A DNA stretch of 62,014 bases from Candidatus Endomicrobium procryptotermitis. Its GTDB lineage: Bacteria; Elusimicrobiota; Endomicrobiia; Endomicrobiales; Endomicrobiaceae. Both the position numbers and the translations under genes were made by a program. Each line of letters opens with the position of its first letter. Position 1 is the stretch's first letter. The notes under the pieces were generated by a model, which saw only the letters and a program-made list of their open reading frames with translations, ran no database searches and had not been told where the DNA came from. Positions 61,786 through 62,014 of the stretch are shown here, in pieces. The stretch is taken from NCBI GenBank assembly GCA_031279415.1, contig JAITIP010000040.1, forward strand, positions 1 through 62,014, in the 5' to 3' direction.

Positions 61786-62014
61786 ATGAAAAAAAGTGAA
61801 GTAGTGATGGGCAGCAGCAAAAAGAGGGCGGACATAGTGGTATATGAAAAGGAGCGTGTTGGACAGGCATATATAATAGTGGAATTAAAGGGTCCGGCAA
61901 ATCCGCCGTTTGCGGGTGATATAGATGATGAGGTAATACTGGTCAATAGTGTGACAGCCAAAAACAGCGGAGGGAAAAAGCAAAGAAAGGTAAGCAGGGA
62001 TATACTATTTATAG
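61786..62014 (+). pseudogene. Restriction-type nuclease fragment, 3' end outside window
   Basis: The reading frame (open from 61726, first ATG at 61786) contains MGSSKKRADIVVYEKE, then GQAYIIVELKGP. This is the pattern D...E-x-K of the N-terminal nuclease domain of type I restriction (HSDR_N-like) proteins. Family members normally have about 30-60 more residues before this point, and none are here; no Shine-Dalgarno precedes the ATG. After ELKGP the sequence no longer resembles the family (no GIEQLKSY-type continuation), so it may be truncated at both ends or frameshifted. G+C is about 46 percent in this stretch, well above the neighbouring genes. I call it a probable remnant; an intact but divergent gene continuing past the window is possible. 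Confidence 0.4.

Noticed and set aside
61722-61961. 79-codon minus-strand frame at the right edge
   Set aside because: It is opposite the more protein-like restriction fragment and overlaps the likely operon promoter; hydrophobic composition alone does not support it.
1-62014. tRNA, rRNA, CRISPR array, insertion sequence
   Set aside because: I looked for T-loop and anticodon-arm patterns, rRNA core motifs, regularly spaced direct repeats and transposase motifs by eye and found none. A covariance-model and IS search would be needed to exclude them fully.

Overview
The window is AT-rich bacterial chromosome with tightly packed genes and many 1-17 nt overlaps. Sec and Tat signal peptides, lipoproteins, a probable outer-membrane barrel, and adjacent L21/L27 genes with no intervening protease gene point to a Gram-negative cell. 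The PAS-linked [FeFe]-hydrogenase sensor, multi-cluster ferredoxins and phosphate acetyltransferase point to an anaerobe. NifI-type PII proteins plus this overall mix would suit an Elusimicrobiota (Endomicrobium-like) bacterium. That placement is a guess from gene content, not something the sequence proves.

Layout. (1) 1-5658: a regulon built around an AdhR/NmlR-type MerR regulator. A periplasmic flavodoxin, a Tat-exported aldo/keto reductase-ferredoxin lipoprotein, a NapH-NapG fusion, TatA, TatC and a DUF1893 lipoprotein sit behind copies of one 18-bp palindrome. Three copies lie in promoters with 19-bp spacers and the fourth overlaps the -35 box of merR itself. (2) 5809-14108: rmuC, a membrane protein, a copper chaperone and copper ATPase, the rplU-rpmA-obg operon and a class I aminotransferase. 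(3) 14360-31796: a SIR2-like protein, a very large secreted GH81 beta-1,3-glucanase, rng with an SGNH protein and a fused radical SAM protein, a secreted protein of about 29 ankyrin repeats, comF, a DUF1254 lipoprotein and xth. (4) 32028-44333: a TPR protein, two tandem surface-repeat proteins, engB, a Bax-inhibitor-like protein, a Nudix hydrolase, a barrel, a PPM phosphatase overlapping a sensory [FeFe] hydrogenase, thpR, cinA, a DUF3467 protein, thrC, an amidohydrolase and pta. (5) 44495-49212, plus strand: a coiled-coil lipoprotein, a GDT1-type cation exporter, a Cas4/AddB-like Fe-S nuclease, then an XRE-cupin regulator with an acyl-CoA synthetase. (6) 49426-61747, minus strand: one about 12-kb nitrogen-scavenging operon with three DUF1989 proteins, a urea/guanidine carboxylase, allophanate hydrolase, a NifI1/NifI2-like PII pair, a NitT/TauT-type ABC importer and an EutH permease. 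The right edge carries a piece of a restriction-type gene of different base composition.

Two sets of genes stand out as possible systems. The first is the MerR regulon, which looks like an inducible electron-transfer and carbonyl-reduction module with its own Tat translocase: quinol to NapGH-like ferredoxins to a periplasmic flavodoxin and/or aldo/keto reductase. The second is the guanidine/urea operon, which carries PII proteins normally found inside nitrogenase operons although no nif structural gene is present here. No rRNA, tRNA, CRISPR array or insertion sequence was recognised.
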